Source: Enterobacter sp. Ag1 (GTDB taxonomy: Bacteria; Pseudomonadota; Gammaproteobacteria; Enterobacterales; Enterobacteriaceae). Taken from it: DNA of 64,000 nt. Position 1 is the stretch's first letter. Every line of letters starts with the position of its first letter. The translations under genes were made by a program, and so were the position numbers. Below, one piece after another: positions 36,365-47,369 of this stretch. The stretch is taken from positions 62,001-126,000 of the forward strand of contig AKXM01000034.1 of assembly GCA_000277545.1 (NCBI GenBank), written 5' to 3'. The notes under the pieces are model-generated. The model searched no databases. It saw nothing but the letters and a program-made list of their open reading frames with translations, and was not told where the DNA came from.

Positions 36365-37726
36365 TCATTCCCCCCAACGCTCCTTGATGTAATTCACCGC
36401 CTGCTGGGTTTGGGGCTGGTTAAGATAATTTTCCCGGAACAAAATGGTGCCGTTTATTTGCGGCACGGCGTCGTTCAAATCGAGCTGCTTTTTCAGCTCC
36501 GGCACGCCGCCGCTCACCGTCCAGTCTGGCTCATTCTTCGAAGGTTCCCCGACTTTATACAGCGCAATCCCAATATAAAGACGCGTGTGAGTGGGCTTCA
36601 CTACGTTAGCCCACCAGTTTGCCAGCACGTCGTAGCGGGCGGCACTGCGGGAGAAAGGCCAATAAATCTGCGGGGCAATATAGTCCAGCAGGCCTTTTTG
36701 TACCCAGAGACGCGTGTCGGCATAGGACTCGTCATAGGCTGCTGCGCCGCGCGTTTCAGACCCGGCCGGATCGTGGGAGATGTTGCGCCAGACGCCCGCC
36801 GGACTCACGCCAAACTCAACGCCGGGCTTAAGCTGTTTGATGGTGCGTGCGACTTGCTCGATAAGTTGCTCAGTATTGTGCCGCCGCCAGTCGGCTTTGG
36901 ACGCGTAGCCCTGGCCGTAGGTTCTGTAAGTCTGGCTGTCGTTGAGCGTAGAGCCCGGTGATTCGGTATAGAAGTAATCATCAAACTGCACGCCATCGAT
37001 GGCGTAGTTTGAAACAACTTCGGCGACGATGCTGGTTATCCAGTCGCGCACTTCCGGGATGCCGGGATCAAGCACGAAGCGGTCGCCGGACGTTTTTATC
37101 CAGTCGCGATGTAACACATAAACGCTGGCGGGCTGCAGAGAAAGCGTGCGGTTCAGGGCGGCAACTGTGCCTGGCGTGATGTTGGTAGAAACCCGGTAGG
37201 GGTTAAACCAGGCATGTACCTTCATGCCGCGTTTATGCGCCTCATCGAGCATAAACTGCAGCGGATCGTAGCCAGGATCTTCGCCAATTGTTCCCGTCAG
37301 CATATCTGACCACGGCAAAATCTTCGAAGGCCACAGGGCGGTGGCGTCGGGTTTCACCTGGAAAAATACCGTGTTGATGCCCAATGACTTCAGCTTATCC
37401 AGCTTGTCTTTTAACGCCTGCTGCTGCTGGCCGATGCGCACGGCGGCGCTGCTGCCGTTAACGGATGAAACCGGCGGCCAGTCCAGACGGGAAACCGTTG
37501 CCAGCCAGACGCCACGCATCGGCTCATGATGTTGTGAAGGGGTCGTCACATTCGGCTTAGTGCCCGGCAAGGGCGTGACGAGAGAAACCGGCGGTTTAGA
37601 GGCGCAGCTCGCCAGAAGCAGCGCGGCGGCAAGTATCGCGCCAGGTTTTTTGCCCCTGGCGGCAGAGAAGAAGCGGCTTGAAGTGGCGATGATGTGCTCC
37701 AGATTTTGCCAGTCGGTGAACAACAA
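36365..37726 (-). CDS. digH: glycosyl hydrolase lipoprotein DigH
   Basis: Outer-membrane lipoprotein of the YddW/DigH group, which hydrolyses denuded peptidoglycan glycan strands. About 453 residues. The lipobox LLLASCAS precedes a Pro/Ser-rich linker, then the catalytic TIM barrel with MRGVWLATVSRLDWPPVSSV, INTVFFQVKPDATALWPSKI and VQFDDYFYTESPG. The match to E. coli YddW, as I recall it, runs to the last residues. The start is unclear: the frame is closed by a stop three codons upstream and offers only TTG codons (37726, 37723) without a ribosome binding site, while an ATG-opened frame runs beside it. Confidence 0.9.
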   Translation of the reverse strand: MLFTDWQNLEHIIATSSRFFSAARGKKPGAILAAALLLASCASKPPVSLVTPLPGTKPNVTTPSQHHEPMRGVWLATVSRLDWPPVSSVNGSSAAVRIGQQQQALKDKLDKLKSLGINTVFFQVKPDATALWPSKILPWSDMLTGTIGEDPGYDPLQFMLDEAHKRGMKVHAWFNPYRVSTNITPGTVAALNRTLSLQPASVYVLHRDWIKTSGDRFVLDPGIPEVRDWITSIVAEVVSNYAIDGVQFDDYFYTESPGSTLNDSQTYRTYGQGYASKADWRRHNTEQLIEQVARTIKQLKPGVEFGVSPAGVWRNISHDPAGSETRGAAAYDESYADTRLWVQKGLLDYIAPQIYWPFSRSAARYDVLANWWANVVKPTHTRLYIGIALYKVGEPSKNEPDWTVSGGVPELKKQLDLNDAVPQINGTILFRENYLNQPQTQQAVNYIKERWGE

Positions 37727-37993
37727 GCATTTTCATACTATTCGACATCAAGTCAATCTCTAACGCCGTGAAGTAAAGCAGATGCGGACTAACCTTGCTT
37801 ACGATCAAAATCCTTATTTATCATCACAATAAATAAAACACATTTCGTGTTTTATCCTATTACGCTTGTGCATCATGCCTTTACTGACAGCCTAATCACC
37901 CGGTTGCTACTATCCCTGTAGAAATTGTTCATTTTTTATCTGCGTGCCAGCACGCCGTTATTTTATGCTGTGAGAGCAACAAGGTGACCCGTC

Positions 37994-39418
37994 ATGAAGC
38001 CTAAAACGCTGTACGATAAAATCATCGATAGCCACGTCATCCGCCCTCTGGACGACCAGGGCAATGTCCTGCTGTATATCGACCGTTCCATCCTCAACGA
38101 ATACACCAGCCCGCAGGCATTTAGCGGCCTGCGTGACGCCAACCGCAAGGTCTGGCAGCCAAACAGTATCCTGCTCAACGTGGACCACGTTAACCCGACC
38201 CGGCCAGAGCGTACGCCAGAAATGACCGATCCGGGCGGCGAGCTGCAGGTTCGCTACTTTGAGTCCAACAGCCGTGATTTTGGCCTTGAGCTGTTCGACG
38301 TAATGGATCCACGCCAGGGCATTGAACACGTCGTCGCCCATGAACAGGGGATCGTGCTGCCGGGCATGGTGATTGCCGCAGGGGATAGCCATACCACCAC
38401 TTACGGCGCGTTTGGCGCGTTTGGATTCGGCATCGGTACCTCTGAAATTGAGCATATGCTGGCGACGCAGACGTTAGCTTATAAAAAGCTAAAAACGCTG
38501 CGCGTGACGGTCAACGGTGAGCTGCCGTTTGCCGCGACGGCAAAAGATATTGTCATGCTGCTGATCGCTGAAATTGGTGCCGACGGCGCGACCGGTTTTG
38601 CTATCGAGTTCTGCGGCAGCGCCATTGATGCGCTTAGCGTGGAAGGGCGGATGACCATCTGTAATATGGCGGTCGAAGCCGGAGCAAGGGGTGCTTTTAT
38701 GGCACCTGATGAAAAAGTTTATGTCTACATCAAACCGGCACCGCGTGTACCCAAAGGCGAGATGTGGGAACAGGCGCTGAAATACTGGCGAACGCTCTAC
38801 AGCGATGCTGACGCGGTGTTTGATAAAGAAGCTGTGCTCGACTGCGCTAACTTAACGCCTCGTGTGACGTGGGGTACCAGCCCGGACCAGGGCGGCGGCA
38901 TCACTGAATATGTGCCCGATCCTGCCAGTGAATCTAATGCGGCTAAACGCCGTGACATTGAAAATGCGCTGAGATACATGGGACTCACGCCAGGCACGCC
39001 GCTGAGCCAAATTCCGATTACCCATGCATTTATTGGCTCCTGCACCAACGGGCGAATTGAAGATCTCAGGGCGGTTGCCGAGGTGCTGCGAGACAGAAAA
39101 ATAGCGCCGGGCGTGAGGGGAATTATTGTGCCGGGCTCAACGCAGGTTCGCGCCCGTGCCGAGCAAGAAGGTTTAGCTCAAATCTTTATCGACGCCGGGT
39201 TTGAATGGCGGCAGTCAGGCTGCTCTATGTGCCTGGCGATGAACGAAGATGTGCTGCAGCCGGGTGACCGCTGCGCCTCCAGCACCAACCGTAATTTCGC
39301 TGGCCGCCAGGGGGCCGGGGCCAGAACGCATTTAATGAGTCCAGCCATGGTCGCGGCGGCGGCAGTAGCTGGTCATCTCACCGATGTCCGTCCGTATTTA
39401 CAGCAGGGGAAGGCGTAA
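37994..39418 (+). CDS. LeuC-like aconitase-family hydro-lyase, large subunit
   Basis: 474 residues, the size of the isopropylmalate dehydratase large subunit. It has the aconitase-family blocks GDSHTTTYGAFGAFGFGIGT, the first cluster cysteine in FIGSCTNGRIEDL and the CxxC cluster cysteines in QSGCSMCLAMNED, so a 4Fe-4S centre is expected. It is clearly diverged from enteric LeuC in the first third (NVDHVNPTRPERTP). No leuA or leuB is adjacent, and its partner genes are a hydrolase and a LysR regulator, so it probably acts on another 2- or 3-hydroxy acid. RBS AAGGTG. Confidence 0.85.
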   Translation: MKPKTLYDKIIDSHVIRPLDDQGNVLLYIDRSILNEYTSPQAFSGLRDANRKVWQPNSILLNVDHVNPTRPERTPEMTDPGGELQVRYFESNSRDFGLELFDVMDPRQGIEHVVAHEQGIVLPGMVIAAGDSHTTTYGAFGAFGFGIGTSEIEHMLATQTLAYKKLKTLRVTVNGELPFAATAKDIVMLLIAEIGADGATGFAIEFCGSAIDALSVEGRMTICNMAVEAGARGAFMAPDEKVYVYIKPAPRVPKGEMWEQALKYWRTLYSDADAVFDKEAVLDCANLTPRVTWGTSPDQGGGITEYVPDPASESNAAKRRDIENALRYMGLTPGTPLSQIPITHAFIGSCTNGRIEDLRAVAEVLRDRKIAPGVRGIIVPGSTQVRARAEQEGLAQIFIDAGFEWRQSGCSMCLAMNEDVLQPGDRCASSTNRNFAGRQGAGARTHLMSPAMVAAAAVAGHLTDVRPYLQQGKA

Positions 39419-40033
39419 ATGGAACCCTTTAACCGCGTCACCGGCGTGGCTGCACCGATGATGGCAGCCAACATTGATACCGATGTGATTATGCCGAAGC
39501 AGTTTTTGAAAGGTATCGATCGTAACAATCTGGACCGAGGCGTGTTCTTCGACCAGCGTTTTCTGACCGACGGCTCACCGAATCCTGAGTTTATCCTCAA
39601 CAAGCCCGCATGGCGGGACGCGCAGTTTCTTATCGTTGGCCCTAACTTTGGCTGCGGCTCCAGCCGTGAACACGCGGTTTGGGGGTTACGTCAACTTGGC
39701 ATACGGGCGCTGATCGGTACCAGCTTCGCCGGGATATTCAACGACAACTGCCAGCGTAACGGCGTGCTGACCCTGACGCTGCCAGCGGAGGATATCGAGC
39801 GGCTGGCGCAGGCGGCAAACAATCCTGAAGCTAACCGCATTACTGTCGATCTCGCCCGGCAGCAGATCGGCGTGGAGGGCAAAGATATTGCCTTTACGGT
39901 CGATGAGCTGAAAAAGCATATGCTGCTTGAGGGCCACGATGCCATCAGCTACACGCTGCAGTTTCAGCAGGAGATTCGCGAGTTTGAACAGCGCCATTTT
40001 GCTGCGCATCCGTGGCTACTGACTCAGGATTAA
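39419..40033 (+). CDS. LeuD-like hydro-lyase, small subunit
   Basis: 204 residues, the swivelling domain that completes the active site of the LeuC-like subunit. It has the substrate-binding block NFGCGSSREHAVWGL and the end block FAGIFNDNCQRNG. Its ATG follows the leuC-like stop directly (TAAATG), so the two are translated in tight ratio. The same caution about substrate applies: homologous pairs handle isopropylmalate, citramalate, dimethylmalate or homoaconitate. Confidence 0.88.
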   Translation: MEPFNRVTGVAAPMMAANIDTDVIMPKQFLKGIDRNNLDRGVFFDQRFLTDGSPNPEFILNKPAWRDAQFLIVGPNFGCGSSREHAVWGLRQLGIRALIGTSFAGIFNDNCQRNGVLTLTLPAEDIERLAQAANNPEANRITVDLARQQIGVEGKDIAFTVDELKKHMLLEGHDAISYTLQFQQEIREFEQRHFAAHPWLLTQD

Positions 40034-40039
40034 TTTTCA

Positions 40040-40963
40040 ATGATGAAAGAGAACGCTGACTTTATTTGCGACAGGGGCGAATCACCCTTTATCCCGGGTT
40101 TTCAGCTCATGGACGTGGCGCTGGAAAACGGGATTACCCTGCGCGCCGCCGTGGGAGGACAGGGTGAACCGTTAGTTTTACTGCATGGCCACCCGCAAAA
40201 CCACGTGACCTGGCGTAAAATCGCGCCGGTTCTGGCACAGCATTTCACCGTCATCATGCCGGACATCCGCGGCTATGGCGACAGCGCTAAGCCCGCCAGC
40301 GACGAAGTTCACCGCCGCTATTCCAAACGAGAGATGGCGAAAGATATTGTCCTGCTGGTGGCGCGGCTCGGTTTCCAGGACGGTTTTGCTTTTATGGGGC
40401 ACGATCGCGGGGCGCGTGTCGGGCATCGCCTGGCGCTGGATTACCCGGCTCAGGTTAAGCGCAGCATTTTTATTGATATCGCCCCGACGGCAACCATGTA
40501 TGCGCTGACGGACAAAACTTTTGCTACCCGCTATTTCTGGTGGTTTTTCCTGATCCAGCCTTCGCCTGTGCCGGAAAAAATGATCGCCGCAGATCCGGCG
40601 TTTTTCCTGCGTAAACATATTGATGGCCAGCTTAAAACTCCAGGCGCAACGGAACCTGCAGCGTTTGCCGAGTACCTGCGCTGTTACCAGAATCCCGATA
40701 CGCTGCGGGCCATCTGCGAAGATTACCGCGCCTCGGCCACTATCGACCTTGAGGATGATGAAGCCGACAAGCATCTGCGCATTACCAGCCCTTTGCTGGT
40801 GTTATGGGGGGAGAAAGGCACCGTGGGCCAGCTGTATGATGTCCCCGCGACCTGGCAGGAAAAAGCGCTGGACGTTCGTGGGCGGGCCATGCCCTGCGGG
40901 CACAGTCCGCAAGAGGAGTGTCCTGATGTGCTGCTGAGCGCTATTATGCCTTTCTTAACCTGA
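40040..40963 (+). CDS. alpha/beta hydrolase, haloacetate-dehalogenase-like
   Basis: 307 residues. The nucleophile motif is GHDRGARVGHRLALDYP with Asp instead of Ser, as in fluoroacetate dehalogenases and epoxide hydrolases; the oxyanion segment is LLHGHPQNHVTW, and a late His lies in CGHSPQEECPD. Of these, the fluoroacetate-dehalogenase group is closest, including the FLIQPSPVPEKMI and CEDYRASATID blocks. It follows leuD by 6 bases and ends 19 bases before the LysR gene. Whether it truly dehalogenates is not known. Confidence 0.85.
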   Translation: MMKENADFICDRGESPFIPGFQLMDVALENGITLRAAVGGQGEPLVLLHGHPQNHVTWRKIAPVLAQHFTVIMPDIRGYGDSAKPASDEVHRRYSKREMAKDIVLLVARLGFQDGFAFMGHDRGARVGHRLALDYPAQVKRSIFIDIAPTATMYALTDKTFATRYFWWFFLIQPSPVPEKMIAADPAFFLRKHIDGQLKTPGATEPAAFAEYLRCYQNPDTLRAICEDYRASATIDLEDDEADKHLRITSPLLVLWGEKGTVGQLYDVPATWQEKALDVRGRAMPCGHSPQEECPDVLLSAIMPFLT

Positions 40964-40982
40964 CGCAGAAGATGGCATACCG

Positions 40983-41918
40983 ATGAGCCCCAACGAAACC
41001 CCACGCGCCGCCTGGCCGCTTGTTGAAGATTTGAATGTCTTTGTCACCGTGGTGCGCAAAGAAAGCTTTGCCAACGCGGCGGCGGAGCTGGGGCTGTCTC
41101 CGTCTTATGTCAGCAAACGCATCGCGCTGCTGGAGAAAAGCCTGGGGATGCGGCTGTTCCACCGCAGTGCCCGCGCGATTCATTTAACGGCCGACGGTCA
41201 TAAGGCGCTGAGCGGTGCGCTTTCGGTGCTGGAGAGCATGGGCGATTTTGTCTCAGGGCTTGCCGCCTGGCGGGACACGCTGGAAGGCAATATTCAGATG
41301 AGCTGCTCGTTTGGTTTTGGCTCAACGTATATGCCGGATGCGCTTTCGGCGCTGGCGGATCGCTATTCGGCGCTAAATATCAAGCTAACGCTGACGGACA
41401 GAGTCGTTGATTTGATAGAAGAGGGCGTCGATATAGAAATTCGCGTGGGTGACGATATCAAAGACCTGTATATCACCCGGCAGCTCTCCACCAACAACCG
41501 CATACTCTGCGCCGCCCCGGATTACCTGGTAAAACACGGGATGCCAGAAAACATAGCCGATCTTAAAGCCCATAAATGCCTTGTCATTCAGGAGCGTAGC
41601 GCGCAGTTCGGTGTGTGGCCGTTAACCAACGGCGAGGAAAGCGTGCAGGCTCACGTCAGCAGCCAGCTTTCCTCCAACAACGGCAGCGTGGTATTAAGCT
41701 GGGCGCTGAAGGGTCACGGCATTATTTTGCGTTCCCAATGGGAAGTGCAGCGCTATATTGCCCGCGGTGAGCTGGTGCAGATTTTGCCCGACTGGCACCA
41801 GCCCGCCAATATTTGGGCGGTTTATTCCAACCGCACCAGCGGCTCTGCGAAGTTAAAGGTCTGCATTGATTTTCTGGTGGATTATTTCCAGCGCTTTCCA
41901 CCGGTGAAACTAGCGTGA
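40983..41918 (+). CDS. LysR-family regulator, last gene of the LeuCD-like operon
   Basis: 311 residues. The helix-turn-helix reads SFANAAAELGLSPSYVSKRI with ALLEKSLGMRLFHRSARAI after it. Unusually for this window the gene is in the same direction and 19 bases after the hydrolase gene, so it should be cotranscribed with the enzymes it may control. A 13-base-pair hairpin follows its stop. Confidence 0.9.
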   Translation: MSPNETPRAAWPLVEDLNVFVTVVRKESFANAAAELGLSPSYVSKRIALLEKSLGMRLFHRSARAIHLTADGHKALSGALSVLESMGDFVSGLAAWRDTLEGNIQMSCSFGFGSTYMPDALSALADRYSALNIKLTLTDRVVDLIEEGVDIEIRVGDDIKDLYITRQLSTNNRILCAAPDYLVKHGMPENIADLKAHKCLVIQERSAQFGVWPLTNGEESVQAHVSSQLSSNNGSVVLSWALKGHGIILRSQWEVQRYIARGELVQILPDWHQPANIWAVYSNRTSGSAKLKVCIDFLVDYFQRFPPVKLA

Positions 41919-41925
41919 AATTATT

Positions 41926-41959
41926 CAACATCAACCTGCCAGTAAACAGGTTGATGTTG
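41926..41959. terminator. perfect 13-base-pair hairpin between convergent genes
   Basis: CAACATCAACCTG, 8-base loop, CAGGTTGATGTTG. It sits between the stops of the LysR gene and the cystatin-like gene. There is no T-run on the plus strand and only an AT-rich tail on the minus strand. Confidence 0.65.
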
Positions 41960-41987
41960 TCAGGCTGAGTGTAGAAAAAGCGAGAAA

Positions 41988-42266
41988 CTAAATTCTGATA
42001 ATTTGAGTAATATGCGGGGCGCCCTGTCCCGGTAATGGCGCATAAATTTCCACTATCGCTTCCCAGACGGCCGTAGACGGCGGGACCGAAGCCTCACAAA
42101 GGAAGCGGTAGTTTGTTCCGGCCACGACCTGGGTTTTTACCTTTTGTGGCTCGTAATCCACGCCCAGATGCCCGTTGAGCGCCTCTTCGAACACTTTTCG
42201 GTCCTGAGCAGTCAGCGGATGATAAGCCGTCCAGCCGCCAGGCAGCAGCGTTTGTTGTTCCGACAT
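41988..42266 (-). CDS. cystatin (stefin)-like protein
   Basis: 92 residues with no signal peptide. The arrangement matches type 1 cystatins: a Gly pair near the N-terminus (LLPGGWTAYHPLT), an amphipathic helix (about 22-38), then the inhibitory-loop motif QVVAGTNYRFLCEA with the QxVxG pentapeptide in the right place at about residues 46-50, and a late hairpin APLPGQGAPH where stefins have their second binding loop. Eukaryotic cystatins block papain-like cysteine proteases; bacterial members are rare and their targets unknown. ATG 42266 follows GAGG at 7 bases. It has no operon partner. Confidence 0.75.
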   Translation of the reverse strand: MSEQQTLLPGGWTAYHPLTAQDRKVFEEALNGHLGVDYEPQKVKTQVVAGTNYRFLCEASVPPSTAVWEAIVEIYAPLPGQGAPHITQIIRI

Positions 42267-42654
42267 AGTGATACCTCAACAGTGAAATATTTCCTACTCG
42301 TTTGGCTTTTCGGATGTCGCCCCATATATTTTATATTGGTTTCTGGAATCCATTTGATCCTGTTAATCTATGGCTGCCTGATGCCTTTCCTGCAAGTTAT
42401 ATTGCCATTATGCAATTTAATATCTTCCTCCCTTAAATTGACGAAGTAGTTAACTAAAAATAAAAAACACTCAGCATTAAAGTTTTTTAATATTTTCACT
42501 GGCGGTCTGGCTAATAAATATATGCAGGCATTATTTAATACATAATATAAAAAATATAATAGCTGTTTATTTTCATATTGAGCTGTTTTCATTGCAATAA
42601 AACGTTATGATTCCCCGCCGGCGGCGAGTTGTGGCCGTGCATAGCGGGGCAGAG
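42267..42654. other. AT-rich intergenic region
   Basis: 388 bases between the cystatin-like and cdh-like starts, markedly AT-rich after about 42400. It must hold both divergent promoters. No convincing open frame, repeat or RNA structure was seen. Confidence 0.4.
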
Positions 42655-43452
42655 ATGATGCAAATGAATGGAATAGCCGCGAAGGTTAATGTCGGTTTCC
42701 TCCGGGGGGCAATCCTGACAGGGATCTTTATGCTGGTGGGCTGCGCGCGTTCGGACGCGCTGTGGGGCGTGGTCGATAAGGTTTGCATGACTAACTATCA
42801 GCATACTAGCAACCCGGCGCCGTGCCAGCAGATCTATATGCCTGAAGGGAAGGCCCAGGGTTTTAGCGTTATCCAGAACCCGCGCTACCTCTACCATTTT
42901 ATTCTTGTCCCCACAGCAAAGATGACCGGCATTGAAAGCCCGGCGCTGGCAGCAGCGGGGCGCACGGACTATTTCGGCTATGCCTGGCTTATGCGTCGTC
43001 TTTTAGACTGGCAGTATGGCGGCCCAATTCCCGACGATAAACTTGGCCTGGCGCTTAACTCGGCTTATGGCCGCAGCCAAAACCAGCTTCATATTCATCT
43101 GACCTGTCTGCGGGAAGACGTCAGGCGTCAGATGCTGGCAGAACGTCCCTTTATCACGGAAGAATGGCGCCCCTTGCCCGATAAACTCCTGCGCTACACC
43201 TGGTATGCGAGACGGGTGATGCAGCCGACGGTGATGGGAATTGACCCTGTTCACAGCGTCGCCAGCTATTTTCATTTATCGCCGGAACAGCTGGCAGAGT
43301 GGGGCGTGGCCGTCATTCCAACCGCTTACGGCGATCAAAAAGGGTTTATTTTGCTCACCACGAAGCGAGGCTGGGATCGCAATAACCGGGCCTCGGTGGA
43401 AGCGCTACTGGATAAAGAGTGTGCCATTTTACCGCCCATATCTTCCCGCTGA
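42655..43452 (+). CDS. CDP-diacylglycerol diphosphatase, Cdh-like lipoprotein
   Basis: 265 residues. Membrane-anchored hydrolase that splits CDP-diacylglycerol to phosphatidate and CMP. The HIT-superfamily core is visible as NSAYGRSQNQLHIHLTCLRE, with the HxHxxx catalytic histidines, and later WYARRVMQPTV. The N-terminus has a hydrophobic segment ending in LVGCAR, so it may be a lipoprotein, unlike E. coli Cdh which has a plain membrane anchor. Several ATGs (42607, 42655, 42658, 42664) could start it; 42655 was chosen from a GGGG motif 5 bases upstream. It is a divergent cdh copy. Confidence 0.82.
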   Translation: MMQMNGIAAKVNVGFLRGAILTGIFMLVGCARSDALWGVVDKVCMTNYQHTSNPAPCQQIYMPEGKAQGFSVIQNPRYLYHFILVPTAKMTGIESPALAAAGRTDYFGYAWLMRRLLDWQYGGPIPDDKLGLALNSAYGRSQNQLHIHLTCLREDVRRQMLAERPFITEEWRPLPDKLLRYTWYARRVMQPTVMGIDPVHSVASYFHLSPEQLAEWGVAVIPTAYGDQKGFILLTTKRGWDRNNRASVEALLDKECAILPPISSR

Positions 43453-43510
43453 TGTGCCATATGAGTAATGTCGGGATCGGACAACCTGAATGTTGTAAGG
43501 CATAAGCATT

Positions 43511-43538
43511 AATGGGATCATGATAATTAGATCCCATT
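43511..43538. repeat. 9-base inverted repeat
   Basis: AATGGGATC (43511-43519) and GATCCCATT (43530-43538), perfect arms with a 10-base spacer. It lies downstream of the micro-lipoprotein frames and the cdh-like gene. It could be a weak terminator or a relic of a mobile element end. Confidence 0.4.
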
Positions 43539-43565
43539 AGAAAGAGCACGTCTGCGCCGCGATGG

Positions 43566-43655
43566 CTATCGAGTAAACAGGTGGGTGCCAACGGACAAGC
43601 ATCCGGTAAGTGCAAAAATAGATGAATATACCATCAGGGTAATTAACGATTTCAT
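43566..43655 (-). CDS. micro-lipoprotein, 29 residues, second of a tandem pair
   Basis: Encodes a 29-residue peptide: a basic start, a hydrophobic stretch and the lipobox ALTGC at residues 15-19, then only ten residues (LSVGTHLFTR). An AGAGAG motif precedes ATG 43655. It begins 14 bases after the stop of another micro-lipoprotein frame. The size and shape resemble entericidin or colicin-release lipoproteins; it might also be the start of a broken YceK/YidQ-like lipoprotein gene. Confidence 0.45.
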   Translation of the reverse strand: MKSLITLMVYSSIFALTGCLSVGTHLFTR

Positions 43656-43669
43656 AGTCTCTCTGGCAC

Positions 43670-43747
43670 TTAAAAAAGGGATACGCAGCCGCTTAGCGCA
43701 GCTATAGAACATAATACTAATACCCAAAACATCAATTTTCGATACAT
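43670..43747 (-). CDS. micro-lipoprotein, 25 residues, first of a tandem pair
   Basis: Encodes a 25-residue peptide with a short basic start (MYRK), a hydrophobic core and the lipobox ALSGC at residues 17-21, followed by only VSLF. An excellent ribosome binding site GAGGTGGGAG lies 8 bases before ATG 43747. The combination of strong RBS, lipobox and stop right after the Cys is unlikely by chance. Function unknown; a membrane-active or lysis-type lipoprotein is one possibility. Confidence 0.5.
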   Translation of the reverse strand: MYRKLMFWVLVLCSIAALSGCVSLF

Positions 43748-43919
43748 CAGCACGTCTCCCACCTCATATGAATTTTTCTTAGCATGTCAGAGATACATCA
43801 AGAAAATGTCAATGAATAATGGAGCAATAGTCAAGGCCCCATGCACGAGGGGAGACCATCGCATGTCATCCTGGGCAGGCAATATAACGCCGTTATAAGT
43901 TGGAAAGCCGACAAGAAGC

Positions 43920-44081
43920 TTATGGCCAGTAAATAAAGGCAAGCATACACAATGCAATAATCAGTACAACACTCAAATACACCCATAAATATAAACTGTT
44001 ATTAGCTTGCATATTGCTATTTACGTTACTTATATTCACAGGTTTTTTCGGTGCTTTCTCTGCCGGTACACGCGCAGTCAT
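43920..44081 (-). CDS. small single-span membrane protein, uncertain
   Basis: 53 residues from ATG 44081 (66 if a GTG at 44120 is used). A polar Lys/Pro/Asn-rich N-terminal half is followed by one hydrophobic helix (LYLWVYLSVVLIIALCMLAF) ending IYWP, so it would be tail-anchored. It lies in AT-rich accessory DNA on the same strand as the micro-lipoproteins. There is no clear ribosome binding site and no recognised family. Confidence 0.35.
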   Translation of the reverse strand: MTARVPAEKAPKKPVNISNVNSNMQANNSLYLWVYLSVVLIIALCMLAFIYWP

Positions 44082-44315
44082 GATGACAGGTTTGGAGCTA
44101 ATCCGGCGAGGCAGCTTCACCAGAGTCGTTCTGGTGGACCGAGACCTGATGGCCGGGTTTTCCTGTGCCAGAATGCTGGATTCTCTCTAACGCCTTAATG
44201 GTGCGCATAATGTATATTATGTTAAATTCAATTCATTACTCATTGAGTTCATAACCGGCCACAGACCACGACTAATCATACACTTACCTATCCCCCATCT
44301 TCTACTTACCGGACG

Positions 44316-44435
44316 TTATGCTTCCCGCTTCTGATCTGTCGTCAGTACTTTCGGCCCAAAGCCACCTGTAGCGCCTCTTTACCAGCATGGCTTCGGCGAG
44401 TAGCTTCTTGAGGCGATCGTTCTCTTTAATGAACA
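44316..44435 (-). mobile_element. IS3-family transposase remnant (orfA end, orfB start)
   Basis: On the minus strand, 44424-44380 encodes ENDRLKKLLAEAML, the leucine-zipper end of an IS3-family OrfA; after a one-base loss near 44381 the next frame continues EALQVALGRKY and a stop at 44342. The overlapping orfB frame begins VLTTDQKREA and ends at a TAA (44316-44318). Both match the IS407/ISEhe3-like junction of orfA and orfB. No inverted repeats or the rest of orfB are present, so it is a dead fragment. Confidence 0.8.
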
Positions 44436-44477
44436 CATCTAATAAACCCTAGCTGATTATCCCATCTAATCGAATAA

Positions 44478-46392
<1,915 letters not shown>

Positions 46393-46399
46393 TACCCGG

Positions 46400-46426
46400 A
46401 CGGGGCCGCTGAAATTGGCGGCCCCG

Positions 46427-46427
<1 letters not shown>
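46400..46427. terminator. bidirectional terminator between AKR operon and LysR gene
   Basis: ACGGGGCCGC, 8-base loop, GCGGCCCCGT: a perfect 10-base-pair stem. A short T-rich tail follows on the plus strand. It abuts the LysR stop codon. Confidence 0.75.

Positions 46428-47369
<942 letters not shown>

Noticed and set aside
43355-43615. 86-codon minus-strand frame near the cdh-like gene
   Set aside because: Overlaps the end of the cdh-like gene and the second micro-lipoprotein in another frame; no RBS or family match.
44007-44198. Plus-strand frame of 63 codons in the accessory patch
   Set aside because: Cys/Arg-rich random composition and no RBS; the opposite strand has a better membrane-protein candidate.
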